Positions 36,543-45,261 of a DNA stretch of 64,000 bases are shown in pieces; position 1 is the first letter of the stretch, and each line of letters starts with the position of its first letter. Position numbers and translations under genes: made by a program. Below the pieces are notes generated by a model. The model ran no database searches. It was not told where the DNA came from and saw only the letters and a program-made list of their open reading frames with translations. Origin of the DNA: Qipengyuania proteolytica (GTDB lineage: Bacteria > Pseudomonadota > Alphaproteobacteria > Sphingomonadales > Sphingomonadaceae); assembly GCF_019711565.1 (NCBI RefSeq), contig NZ_JAIGNN010000001.1, positions 1,612,001 to 1,676,000 of the forward strand, given 5' to 3'.

Positions 36543-36995
36543 GTGGCTTCGTCATTCCTCACCGAGCTGCGCCGGCGCGACATTGCCGAATTGGTACGCT
36601 TCCTCGCCGTGGGCGGGTTCAACACGCTGCTTGGCTACGCGATCATCGTGGGAGCGCTGCATCTCGGCGCGGGCGACTACCCGGCCAATGTCATCGGCTT
36701 CTCGCTCGGCCTGCCGATCTCGTGGCTGCTCCATCGCGTGCTGACTTTCCGGGTGCGTCACGAAATCTCGCGGCGTGAACTGGTTCGCTACGTGCTGGTG
36801 GTTGCCTTCGCCTACGCAGTAAACCTTGGCGTCGTCGCCGGCGGTCGAGGACTTGGCTTCACTGAGAGCCCGCTGGTCCAGCTTGTCGCGATCTGCGTCT
36901 ATGCCGCCCTATTCTACGTGCTCAGCCGCCGTTTCGTATTTCCCGCAAGTGACCCGAGCGGCGCGGCTCCTCGAAGTTCAGGCGGGTCTCGATAA
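36543..36995 (+). CDS. GtrA family membrane protein
   Basis: 150 residues, four transmembrane helices. GtrA signature: ELVRFLAVGGFNTLLGYAII near the N-terminus and FYVLSRRFVF at the end of TM4. GtrA-like proteins are thought to flip or shuttle polyprenyl-phosphate-linked hexose across the inner membrane. Start 36543 is GTG with GGAAGG 8 bases upstream. The C-terminal 24 codons overlap the 3' end of the GT2 gene on the opposite strand. The GT2 is of the polyprenyl-phosphate sugar synthase type, so the two probably act together. Confidence 0.88.
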   Translation: MASSFLTELRRRDIAELVRFLAVGGFNTLLGYAIIVGALHLGAGDYPANVIGFSLGLPISWLLHRVLTFRVRHEISRRELVRYVLVVAFAYAVNLGVVAGGRGLGFTESPLVQLVAICVYAALFYVLSRRFVFPASDPSGAAPRSSGGSR

Positions 36996-37914
36996 TCGGG
37001 TCCGCCTCGGTCCGCGACTGGATGAACAGGCGGCCGATATATTCCCCCAGGATGCCCATGAAGATCGCATTGATCGAGATCGACATGAGCAGCAGGATTG
37101 TTGTGGTCGCGAAACCCGCTGGCCAGGCCTGTCCGAGGAAGACCCGGCCGAGGATGTATATGAAGGACAGCAGCATCGTCAAAAGTCCGATGATGATCCC
37201 CGCATAGGAAGCGAGCCGCAGCGGCAGGAGCGAGTGGTTGAGCAGCCCGTCCACCGCCAGCGAGATCATCGACTTGAGCGGAAACTTGCTCTCGCCCGCA
37301 ACGCGGTCCGCGCGGTCGTATTCAAAGCCGACCTGCGAGAAGCCCATCGAGCTGATCAGGCCGCGCAAATAGGGCGTGGTGTCGTTGACCTTGCGCAGTT
37401 CGTCGAGGATGCGGCGGTCGCACAGCCGGTACTCGCCGACGTTCACCGGCAGGTTGTCGTCGCTGATGCGCGAGATCAGCCGGTAGAAACCGCGGCGCAG
37501 CTGTCGCACGATGAAGCCATCAGGCAGCGAGCGGCGGATGCCGTAGACCACTTGGTGATCCATCCGCCACAACCGCAGCATGTCGGGGATCAGCGAGGGC
37601 GGGTCCTGAAGGTCGCAGTCGAGCTGGATCGAGCATGCGCCAGAGGCGGCCTTGTAGCCGCACAGCAGCGAGCGCTGGTAGCCGAAATTGCGCGAGAAGC
37701 GGATCACCTTGACCTTGGGATCGCGCTTGGCGATGCCCTCGAGCAGTTCGAAGGTCCGGTCGGTCGAGTGGTTGTCGGTGAAGATGATCTCGTAGTCGTA
37801 GTCGGGCAGTCGCTCGAACGTTTTCAGGATGGCGTTGTAGGCGCGTTCGACGTTCTCTTCCTCGTTGAAGGCGGGGACGAGGATCGAAACGAGTGTCTTG
37901 GCATCCTCATCCAT
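36922..37914 (-). CDS. Polyprenyl-phosphate glycosyltransferase, GT2 (GtrB/ArnC-like)
   Basis: 330 residues. GT2 catalytic domain: VSILVPAFNEEENVERAYNA, IFTDNHSTDRT, LDCDLQDPPSLI (DxD-type region) and a QLRRGFYRLI region typical of dolichyl-phosphate/undecaprenyl-phosphate sugar synthases; two C-terminal transmembrane helices (GIIIGLLTMLLSFIYILG; ATTTILLLMSISINAIFMG). It would transfer a sugar from its nucleotide donor to undecaprenyl phosphate. Last gene of the CDP-sugar operon: its start overlaps the SDR stop by 8 bases. It converges on gtrA with a 74-base overlap. Confidence 0.91.
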   Translation of the reverse strand: MDEDAKTLVSILVPAFNEEENVERAYNAILKTFERLPDYDYEIIFTDNHSTDRTFELLEGIAKRDPKVKVIRFSRNFGYQRSLLCGYKAASGACSIQLDCDLQDPPSLIPDMLRLWRMDHQVVYGIRRSLPDGFIVRQLRRGFYRLISRISDDNLPVNVGEYRLCDRRILDELRKVNDTTPYLRGLISSMGFSQVGFEYDRADRVAGESKFPLKSMISLAVDGLLNHSLLPLRLASYAGIIIGLLTMLLSFIYILGRVFLGQAWPAGFATTTILLLMSISINAIFMGILGEYIGRLFIQSRTEADPIIETRLNFEEPRRSGHLREIRNGG

Positions 37915-38875
37915 GGCGCTCTCCTGCCGCTGCGAGCGTTGTCCGATTCTCTAGCGCGAGCATGCGCAGACCGTCGTGCAAGGGTATGGTGGCCTCCCAG
38001 CCGTAAAGGCGCTTGGCCAGTGTGTTGTCGCAGCGCAATTCGCTCGGACTATCGGGCGCGGCGTCTGTGGCGCTCGTTATGAGATCGGGCCTGCAGCCTG
38101 TGATCTCGACCATGTGCTCGCCGACTTCGCGCATGCTGGGTGCATATCCAGTGCCGATGTTCACATGGGTTGCGCCAGCGCGCGGTCTTTCAGCGAGCTC
38201 AAGCAACACACCGACCACGTCGTCGACATGGATGAGATCGCGCCTGTCGTCGGGCCGCTGGAGTTTGAAGGCTTCGCCGCGTTGGCAGGCGTCCAGCATG
38301 GCGGGAATCATGAAGCGCTTGTCCTGTTCGGGACCATAGGTCAGCGCGAGCCGTGCGGTCACGGTCGGGAAGGGCAGGGTATTCTGCAGCATGGCCAGAT
38401 GCTGCGTGCCCGCGAGCATGGCGGCACCATAGGGTGTGGAGGGAGCCTCGCGCCGATCCTCGCGGAAGGGCAGGGCGGAATTGCCGTATTCGGCGATCGT
38501 CCCTGCGCGGATGAAATGCGCCGGCGGTTCGGCGCGGTCGGCGAGTGCGCTCACGAAGCTCAGCAACGGCGTCAGAATGCGGTCTATCGAGTCCTGTGCG
38601 GCATCGATAGAGGGGGCGATGCCCCCGCGCGTCGGGGTCGCGAGGTGGAAGACGAGTTCGGGGCGCGCCGCCTCGATCACGAGCGCCATCGCCGCCCCAT
38701 CCTCGAGATCGGCCGAATGCATGGTGACGCGATCGGCCAGCCCCACAATCCGGATCCGCGATCCGCCGGGCCGCACGAGCGCGTGGACCTCGGCACCCGC
38801 ATTCGCCAGGCGGCGGCACAGGTGCGATCCGATGAACCCGGCGGCTCCGGTGACGAGGCAGCGTGCTCCCTTCAA
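37907..38875 (-). CDS. NAD-dependent epimerase/dehydratase (extended SDR), atypical active site
   Basis: 322 residues. Rossmann motif CLVTGAAGFIGSHLCRRLAN at the N-terminus and DLEDG for adenine binding. The catalytic YxxxK is altered: Y149 is present in STPYGAAMLAG but the Lys position is Met153. The sugar-binding region has LTYGPEQDKRFMIP and DLIHVDDVVGVLLEL. Likely final reductase or epimerase in CDP-dideoxysugar synthesis, inferred from the operon; with Lys missing, catalytic competence is uncertain. It starts 19 bases after the methyltransferase stop and overlaps the GT2 by 8 bases. Confidence 0.87.
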   Translation of the reverse strand: MKGARCLVTGAAGFIGSHLCRRLANAGAEVHALVRPGGSRIRIVGLADRVTMHSADLEDGAAMALVIEAARPELVFHLATPTRGGIAPSIDAAQDSIDRILTPLLSFVSALADRAEPPAHFIRAGTIAEYGNSALPFREDRREAPSTPYGAAMLAGTQHLAMLQNTLPFPTVTARLALTYGPEQDKRFMIPAMLDACQRGEAFKLQRPDDRRDLIHVDDVVGVLLELAERPRAGATHVNIGTGYAPSMREVGEHMVEITGCRPDLITSATDAAPDSPSELRCDNTLAKRLYGWEATIPLHDGLRMLALENRTTLAAAGERHG

Positions 38876-38894
38876 CTACCCTTCCTCTCGAAGA

Positions 38895-40157
38895 TCAGGA
38901 TACGAGGCGCGGCCTCGGATAGGGCACGATGAACTGGCCGCCGCGTGCCCGGAATGCTTCTTGCTGCGCATAGATCTCGTCGAAGAAGTTCCAGGCCAGC
39001 ATGAAGAGCACGTCGGGCTGCTCCTCCTCGATCGCCTCGACCGGCTTGATCGGGATGCGCGTGTTCGGGGAGAACAGCCCCTGCTTCAGCGGGTTCTTGT
39101 CGACCAGAAAATCGAGATCGTCCGCGCCGATCCCGTAATAGGTGATCGTCGTGCTGCCGCGCGCGGAGGCGCCATACCCGGCGATGCGCTTTCCTTCGGC
39201 CTTGAGCCGATCGATCATCTCGTGCAGCTCGCGCCCGATGGCGTCGAATTCCTGCTTGCGCGTGTCGTAAACGGCTTTGTCGAGCATGCCGACCGCGGCT
39301 TCCTCGTCGAGCATTGTCTGCACATTCGGGCCGATCGGAAAGCCTGCCGACTTGCGCGTCATGAAGGTGCGGAACGAGCCGCCGTGGATCCCGTCGAGAT
39401 AGGTGACGTCGCTCACCTCGAGATCGAATTTCCCGGCGAGCTTCACCATCGAAAGCACGCTGAATTCGGACACGTGCTCGTGGTACATGTTGTCGAATTC
39501 GGCCTTCTCGAGCATTTCCTTGGCCCAGGGCACTTCGATGATGAAGGTGCCGTCATCCTCCAGCATGATGCACACCGCTTCCATGAAGTCGTCGAGGTCG
39601 CCGATGTGGTTGAAGGTGTTGGTCGTGGTGATGACCTTGGCCTTGCCGCGCGCCTCGCTCACCTCGGTGGCGGACTGCGGGTGGAAATAGGAGATGTGCG
39701 TCTCGACCCCGCGCTCGGCGGCGATGGCGGCGATATTCTCGGCCGGGTCGAAGCCCAGCGTCTTGCAGCCGCGCGCATTGCAGGCAGCGAGCAGCAGGCC
39801 GTCGTTGCTGCCGATATCGACGATCAGCCCTTCGGTTCCGGCCCGTTCGGTGATGACGTCGGCAAATTCCTCGAAGTGGCTGTGCATCGTCGCCGCGCCC
39901 GAGGGCACGTAGAGGTAATGCGAGAAGAAGTTCTCCGGAATCTGGTCCGCCACCGCGATCAGCCCGCATTCGAGGCAGGCATGTGCATTGAGCGGGAAAG
40001 CCGGTTGCGGATCGTCCATGTCTTCCGGCCGGATCAGCATCTGGCCCGGCGAATGCTCGCCATATTCGAGGAACAGGTAAGGGTCCGCAGCCCCGCAGGC
40101 ACGGCAGGTGTCGAGCGTCGCCTTGCGCAGGCGCTCGGTGGACTGGGGATCAAGCAT
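38895..40157 (-). CDS. SAM-dependent sugar C-methyltransferase
   Basis: 420 residues in the three-part NDP-sugar C-methyltransferase architecture (TylC3/EryBIII-like): an N-terminal zinc-binding region with CRACGA and ACLECG; a SAM-binding domain with LIVDIGSNDGLLL and GFDPAENI; and a C-terminal domain with GYGASARGSTTITYYGIG, plus the conserved MYHEHVSEFS and YLDGIHGGSFR. Such enzymes methylate the carbon next to a 4-keto group. It overlaps the dehydrase gene by 8 bases, so it probably acts on the CDP-4-keto-dideoxyhexose made by the upstream genes. Confidence 0.91.
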   Translation of the reverse strand: MLDPQSTERLRKATLDTCRACGAADPYLFLEYGEHSPGQMLIRPEDMDDPQPAFPLNAHACLECGLIAVADQIPENFFSHYLYVPSGAATMHSHFEEFADVITERAGTEGLIVDIGSNDGLLLAACNARGCKTLGFDPAENIAAIAAERGVETHISYFHPQSATEVSEARGKAKVITTTNTFNHIGDLDDFMEAVCIMLEDDGTFIIEVPWAKEMLEKAEFDNMYHEHVSEFSVLSMVKLAGKFDLEVSDVTYLDGIHGGSFRTFMTRKSAGFPIGPNVQTMLDEEAAVGMLDKAVYDTRKQEFDAIGRELHEMIDRLKAEGKRIAGYGASARGSTTITYYGIGADDLDFLVDKNPLKQGLFSPNTRIPIKPVEAIEEEQPDVLFMLAWNFFDEIYAQQEAFRARGGQFIVPYPRPRLVS

Positions 40158-41370
40158 TGACGGCCTCGCTGGCAGGAGTGGACAGGCGGGACTTGGCGAA
40201 ATCCCGGAAGGTTTCGTGCATGTAGTCGATCTGCGCCTCGTCGAGGCCGTGGTGGCAGGCGAGCAGGATGCCGCCGCGCATGACCTGGTCGGCGATCGGA
40301 TAGCCGTCCGCCGACACGCGCGCTTCGACCGACTTCATCGCCGGCTGGCGCAGGATGTTGCCGGTGAAGACCGGGCGCGTCTGGATGTCGCGTTCTTCCA
40401 GCCAGATCTGCAGCTCGCGGCGCTCGAAGGGCGCATCGGGCCGGATCGTCATCGGGAAGGAGAGCCAGCCGGTGCGGGACTCTTCCATCTGCTCCGGCAG
40501 GATGAACCACTCTTCGTAATCCTTGAAGAATTCCATCTGGCGGGCGAAATTGTGCTCGCGTGCGGCGATGTTCTTGTCGAGCTTGTCGAGCTGCACGAGG
40601 CCGAAAGCGGCACCCATTTCGGACGGCTCGACATTGTAGCCGAGCTCGTCGAACAGGAATTTCGCATCGTAGCTGATGCCGTCGACATCGACGTTGAAGC
40701 GTTTCTCGATGCTCTCGGAGTCCTGGTAGAGCGACGAGGTCCGGCCCCAGGAACGCAGCAGCAGCGCCTTGCGCGCCAGTTCCTCGTCCGAAACGCACAG
40801 CATGCCGCCATTGCCCGCCGCGTTGATGACATGCGAGCCGTAGAAACTGGTTGTGCTGATGTCCGAACGCGTACCGGTGCTGGTCCCACGGAGGGTGGCG
40901 CCCAGCGTATCGGCACTGTCCTCGATGACTTTGAGATCATGGTGGTCGGCCAGCTCGCGGATCCTGTCCCAGTCGGGCAGGTTGCCGATCAGCGAGGGGA
41001 TCATCATGGCCCTGGTCTTCGGCCCGATCATTTCCTCGATCTTGTCGACGTCGATATTGTAGGTGCCCACGGCGGCGTCGATGAACGCGGGGACCAGCCT
41101 CCCGCGGACGATCGGCGCCACCGTGGTGGCGAAAGTGAGCGCGGGCGTAATGACCTCGCTCCCCTCCTCCAGGTCGAGCAGTTCCATGGCGAGATAGTTC
41201 GCCGAAGATCCCGAATTGACCATGATGCCATGCTTCTTGGCGAACAGCGCGGAGACGCGTTCCTGCATGGCGCGAACCTTGGGACCCATCTGGGTCGAGG
41301 TCCTGAGCACTTCGACGACGGCGGCGATTTCCTCTTCGCCGTGGACGGTCTGGCCATAATTCACGCGCAT
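40150..41370 (-). CDS. PLP-dependent sugar 3-dehydrase, RfbH/ColD-like (His in place of Lys)
   Basis: 406 residues of the DegT/DnrJ/EryC1/StrS fold. The Schiff-base Lys is replaced by H180 in SFYGSHVINAAGNGG, as in the 3-dehydrases RfbH and ColD, so this is a deoxygenase and not an aminotransferase. RfbH normally carries an Fe-S Cys cluster after SWGRD; here the segment reads SWGRTSSLYQDSESIEKRF with no Cys, more like ColD in mechanism. It retains GYNVEPSEMGAAFGLVQLDK. ATG 41370 begins MRVNYGQTVHG; the longer frame to 41487 is a shadow of rfbG. It overlaps rfbG by 10 bases and the methyltransferase by 8. Confidence 0.9.
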   Translation of the reverse strand: MRVNYGQTVHGEEEIAAVVEVLRTSTQMGPKVRAMQERVSALFAKKHGIMVNSGSSANYLAMELLDLEEGSEVITPALTFATTVAPIVRGRLVPAFIDAAVGTYNIDVDKIEEMIGPKTRAMMIPSLIGNLPDWDRIRELADHHDLKVIEDSADTLGATLRGTSTGTRSDISTTSFYGSHVINAAGNGGMLCVSDEELARKALLLRSWGRTSSLYQDSESIEKRFNVDVDGISYDAKFLFDELGYNVEPSEMGAAFGLVQLDKLDKNIAAREHNFARQMEFFKDYEEWFILPEQMEESRTGWLSFPMTIRPDAPFERRELQIWLEERDIQTRPVFTGNILRQPAMKSVEARVSADGYPIADQVMRGGILLACHHGLDEAQIDYMHETFRDFAKSRLSTPASEAVNA

Positions 41371-42503
41371 ACGGGGCGTTTCCCTTCCTGCTGGTTCATG
41401 GATGGTTCGATGCCGCAGAAGCGGTCGATCTGGTCGAGGGTGAATTCGCGCAGGTCGTCGCGGCCCGCAGCATAGGTTCGGTACCACTCGGCGGTCATCG
41501 CGATCGCCTCGTCGGTGGTGAGCCGGGGCTGCCAGCCGAGACGCTGCTGCGCCTTGCTGCTGTCGAGCGTCAGGAGCCGCGCCTCGTGGGGTTCGTCGGG
41601 GCGTTTTCCGAAAGCGATTTGCGCCGCACCGGGGCCCCAGGCGCTCTGCAAGCGGCGCGCAATTGGCTCAACCTCCTGGAACGCGCTGGGAGAAGGACCG
41701 AAGTTCCAGGCTTCGGCGAATTTCGCGCCGTCATCCGAGAGCAGGCGCGCGCCGATTTCGAGGTAACCGGAGAGCGGCTCGAGCACATGCTGCCAGGGGC
41801 GAACGCTAGCCGGGTTGCGGATCGTGACCGCGGTGCCGGACAGCGTCGCGCGGATGATGTCGGGGATGAGCCGGTCCACCGCCCAGTCGCCGCCGCCGAT
41901 GACGTTGCCGGCACGCACGGTCGCGATATGCGGCGAGCCGGGCGTGGAATAGAACGATCGGCGAAAGGAGCTGGCAACGAGTTCGGTGCAGCCCTTCGAG
42001 GCGCTGTAGGGGTCGGAACCGCCGAGCTGGTCGGTCTCGCGATAGGGCCATTCCCACTCGTGGTTCTCGTAGCACTTGTCGCTGGTGACTACGACTACCC
42101 CCTTGAGCGAGGGCATATGGCGCACGCGGTCGAGCACGACGGCTGTGCCGGTGACATTGGTCGCGAAGGTATCGACCGGATTTTCGTAGGATGGGCGGAC
42201 GAGCGATTGCGCGGCCATGTGGATCACGAGGTCGGCATCGACGCCTTCGGTCGCCCGGGCAAAGTCCTCGGCCGAGCGAATGTCGCCGATCCGGTGGTCG
42301 ATCACCCGCGCAAGGTCGAGCGAGGCGAACATCGAGGGGCCCGGCGGCGGGTCGAGCGCCACACCGATTACCTCCGCACCGAGCCGGTCGAGCCACAGCG
42401 ACAGCCACGAGCCCTTGAAGCCCGTGTGCCCCGTTACAAGCACGCGCTTGGCGGAGTAGCAGCTGGCCAACGCCGCCATCGGGACGGGGGGCAGGTCAGG
42501 CAT
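41361..42503 (-). CDS. rfbG: CDP-glucose 4,6-dehydratase
   Basis: 380-residue extended SDR that turns CDP-D-glucose into CDP-4-keto-6-deoxy-D-glucose. Seen: VLVTGHTGFKGSWLSLWLDR (dinucleotide motif of the RfbG group), HMAAQSLVRPSY, TSDKCYENHEWEWPYRE, the catalytic Y and K in DPYSASKGC, and RAGNVIGGGDWAVDRLIPD. These match CDP-glucose rather than dTDP-glucose dehydratases. Its start overlaps rfbF by 8 bases and its end overlaps the dehydrase gene by 10, so the whole CDP-sugar block is translationally coupled. Confidence 0.94.
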   Translation of the reverse strand: MPDLPPVPMAALASCYSAKRVLVTGHTGFKGSWLSLWLDRLGAEVIGVALDPPPGPSMFASLDLARVIDHRIGDIRSAEDFARATEGVDADLVIHMAAQSLVRPSYENPVDTFATNVTGTAVVLDRVRHMPSLKGVVVVTSDKCYENHEWEWPYRETDQLGGSDPYSASKGCTELVASSFRRSFYSTPGSPHIATVRAGNVIGGGDWAVDRLIPDIIRATLSGTAVTIRNPASVRPWQHVLEPLSGYLEIGARLLSDDGAKFAEAWNFGPSPSAFQEVEPIARRLQSAWGPGAAQIAFGKRPDEPHEARLLTLDSSKAQQRLGWQPRLTTDEAIAMTAEWYRTYAAGRDDLREFTLDQIDRFCGIEPSMNQQEGKRPVCA

Positions 42504-43317
42504 TGACCAGCTGCACCTGGGCGTCCGTCGACAGGACCGGCTTGCCGTTCTCGAAATCGAGCCACGGCGGCAGGGTCTGCGAGCCCAGCTTGTTCAGCGT
42601 GTCGCGGTCGCGGACGGTATCCATCGGGTGCCAGAAACCCTTGTGCTTGAACGCCATCAGCTCGCCGTCATGGGCGAGCTTGGTGAGCGGCGCCTGCTCG
42701 AGCGGTTCCTCGTCGCTGGTCAGGTAATCGAGCACGCCCGGTTCGAAGACGAAGAAGCCGCCGTTGATCCAGGTTTCGTGCTTGCGCACCTTTTCGGTGA
42801 ATTCGGACACCTGGTTGCCATTCAATTCGAGGTTGCCGAAGCGCGCGGGCGGCTGGACCGCGGTAACGGTCGCCAGCTTGCCGTGCGATTTGTGGAAGTC
42901 GACCAGTGCGCCGATATCGATGTTGCCGACACCGTCGGAATAGGTGACCATGAACGGCTCGTCGTCGAGCCAGTCGCGCAGGCGCTTGATGCGGCCGCCG
43001 GTCATGGTCGAAAGGCCGGTGTCGACCACCGACACCCGCCAGTCGACCTTCGACGTGGGGCGCAAATCCATCTCGCCGTTCCCGATGCCGACCGTGAAGT
43101 CGTTGGTCATCAGGTGCAGGTCCTGAAAGAAGCTCTTGATCGAGATCGCCTTGTAGCCGCAGGCGACGATGAAATCGGAGAAGCCGAAGCGGTCGTAGAT
43201 GTCCATTACGTGCAGCATGATCGGACGACCGGCAACCTCGACCATGGGCTTGGGAATGCGGACGGTTTCCTCCGCGAGACGGGAGCCGAGCCCACCTGCC
43301 AACAGAACCACCTTCAT
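42496..43317 (-). CDS. rfbF: Glucose-1-phosphate cytidylyltransferase
   Basis: 273-residue nucleotidyltransferase forming CDP-glucose from CTP and glucose-1-phosphate. Motifs: LLAGGLGSRLAEET, RIPKPMVEVAGRPI, VACGYKA, TYSDGVGNIDI, ATVTAVQPPARFGNL, and INGGFFVFEP. ATG 43317 is chosen because AAGGA lies 7 bases upstream; ATG 43323 is also possible. First gene of the CDP-sugar operon (rfbF-rfbG-dehydrase-methyltransferase-SDR-GT2). Confidence 0.95.
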   Translation of the reverse strand: MKVVLLAGGLGSRLAEETVRIPKPMVEVAGRPIMLHVMDIYDRFGFSDFIVACGYKAISIKSFFQDLHLMTNDFTVGIGNGEMDLRPTSKVDWRVSVVDTGLSTMTGGRIKRLRDWLDDEPFMVTYSDGVGNIDIGALVDFHKSHGKLATVTAVQPPARFGNLELNGNQVSEFTEKVRKHETWINGGFFVFEPGVLDYLTSDEEPLEQAPLTKLAHDGELMAFKHKGFWHPMDTVRDRDTLNKLGSQTLPPWLDFENGKPVLSTDAQVQLVNA

Positions 43318-43474
43318 GTGCATGTCCTTCCACTTCGCTGGTCTGCGGAGCGCACGAAATGCCCTCCAACATGCAGAGGACTCTACGGAAGGCGGCGGTT
43401 TCGCCGAAATGGGCATCGGGGTTAGGCAGCTTTAGCCAGACCCCCTCCCAAGGGGCTAGCACCATACGAAATGG

Positions 43475-45055
43475 TCAGCGTGGCCGGACGTAGATATCGA
43501 AGGCCCGCGTTCCCTGTCCATGCCGCGAGGCACGGTATCCGCGCGAAGCGGCATAGGTTGCGAAATCGCCTGCCATGGCCTCGTTCCGGTTCACGAGGAT
43601 CGCGTCGGGCGGCCTTGCGTCGAGGAAACCCGGCAGTCGCGAGGAAGACGTCGTGCGGTAGAACGGCTCTTCTTCGGCGGAGAGGAACGGGGCGACGCGG
43701 TAGACGAATTGCCCGGCGGCAAATTCCGGGTAGATCGCGTAGCCGCCTTCGATGGCCATGACCGGAGTGAGTGTCGCCACGAGGTCGCCCTTGCGCAAGC
43801 CGGCCGCTGCGCCCGCTTTCGCCACCTCGCGCTTCAGCGATAGCGCATCCCACGACCCGGGGGCGGCGAGGCCGGCGAGGCCCGCCCCCAGCCGCGGGGC
43901 CCCGTTGACGAGCGCCAGCGCGGCGACGCTCGCCAGCAGGGAAAGGGCGAGTGTTCTCTGACGCGGGTCGATCAGGCCGGACAGCACCAGAACCAGGATC
44001 AGGAGGAAGGGCAGCGGCGGCACGAAATACTGCGGAAAGGACGGCGAGGGAACGAAGGCCACGACCACGCCGCACAGCGCAAGCGCGCACAGCATCACGA
44101 TCCGCCAGTCCAGCAGGGATTGCCAACGCTCGATCGCGGCCATCGCCAGCAAGCTACCGGCGAGCACCAGCGCCAGCAGGCTGGTGTTGGCCAGCCAGAT
44201 GCTTTCCGCCATCAGGATCTTGCCCTTGACGTCCATGACCTTGGGAAGATCGGCGCTCGACCAGTAGGCGGCCTGCAAGTTCGTGAAGTAGCCGATCGTG
44301 TGGGCGAGGACGGATTGCGGATCGGCAACGAAATGCAGCAGCGTCGGCAAGCCGCCGACTAGACCGCCGATGGCGAGCGGCAGGAGTCCGCGAACGATCC
44401 GTTGGTTTACCGTCATGGCGGGATTGGCCACCAGCGTCGCGATGGCGAAGACGGGCGCGAGGAAGACGAAATTGGCTTTGAACCCTATGGCCAGCGACGC
44501 CAGGAAACCGGCCGCGGCAAGGTGCGCGATGCTAGGTCGGTCGGGCTCGAGCCCACGGAAGAGGCAAAGGGTTGCGGGGAACACCAGCGCGACGGGGATG
44601 AAGCCGTTGGTCGCCAGCATGCCGGCTTCGCCGAGCAGTACGGTATTGCCGATCAGGATGAAGGCGACCGCGAAGAAGGCCGCTCTGCCCGAGGCGAGCT
44701 GGCGCGAAAGTGCCCAGAGCGACCCGATCGCCAGCAGCCAGGCAAGGATCACGACCACCCGGGCGGTCAGCAGGTAGTGGTCTGTCCCGAGCAGCTTGAA
44801 GGCGGCACCGAACGTGTAGACGAGATTGGGCAGGTGGTTGTACCCGAGGTCGCGATAGATATCGCCGTTGCCCAGCTGGCTTGCGACCGCGACGAACAGG
44901 TTCTCGTCGCGATTGAGCGCATAGGACAGTATGCGTCCGACGACCCCCAGCACGCCGAGCGCGAGAACGCCCCAGGCGATGGTCGAACTCGCCGCCTGCC
45001 GCCTGCCGAGCGGCGTGCCTGCCGACCGTGGCTCCGCTGATACCGGCTGGTGCAT
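43475..45055 (-). CDS. ArnT/GT39-like membrane glycosyltransferase
   Basis: 526 residues with roughly ten to twelve transmembrane segments. An acidic pair in the first periplasmic loop (SYALNRDENLFVAVASQL) and a following YRDLGYNHLPNLVYTFG loop match the GT-C fold that uses polyprenyl-phosphate sugars at the periplasmic face. The C-terminal soluble portion has MAIEGGYAIYPEFAAGQFVY. A family-level assignment only; donor and acceptor unknown. It lies upstream of rfbF on the same strand with a 157-base gap and is divergent from the GT4 at 45262. Confidence 0.75.
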   Translation of the reverse strand: MHQPVSAEPRSAGTPLGRRQAASSTIAWGVLALGVLGVVGRILSYALNRDENLFVAVASQLGNGDIYRDLGYNHLPNLVYTFGAAFKLLGTDHYLLTARVVVILAWLLAIGSLWALSRQLASGRAAFFAVAFILIGNTVLLGEAGMLATNGFIPVALVFPATLCLFRGLEPDRPSIAHLAAAGFLASLAIGFKANFVFLAPVFAIATLVANPAMTVNQRIVRGLLPLAIGGLVGGLPTLLHFVADPQSVLAHTIGYFTNLQAAYWSSADLPKVMDVKGKILMAESIWLANTSLLALVLAGSLLAMAAIERWQSLLDWRIVMLCALALCGVVVAFVPSPSFPQYFVPPLPFLLILVLVLSGLIDPRQRTLALSLLASVAALALVNGAPRLGAGLAGLAAPGSWDALSLKREVAKAGAAAGLRKGDLVATLTPVMAIEGGYAIYPEFAAGQFVYRVAPFLSAEEEPFYRTTSSSRLPGFLDARPPDAILVNRNEAMAGDFATYAASRGYRASRHGQGTRAFDIYVRPR

Positions 45056-45261
45056 GGCGCGAAAGATGCGCCCGCCGGCCAGCGCAGGCGAGCGGAAAGA
45101 CGAGATACCTCTTTCGGATGCTGTCGCCGGGCGCTCCAGCCGTCGGAGCGACAGCCGTTTTCGGGTGCATCAAAAGGGGGTTAGACCAAATGAACCGCCT
45201 CGCCGGCGTTGTGGCCGTGCTAATGCGGGATGCGTGATCTTCAGCAGGACGGACAAGCTCC

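Noticed and set aside
41371..41487. Extended N-terminus for the RfbH-like dehydrase
   Set aside because: The extra 39 residues overlap rfbG coding sequence and are Pro/Arg-rich shadow; MRVNYGQTVHG at 41370 fits the family.
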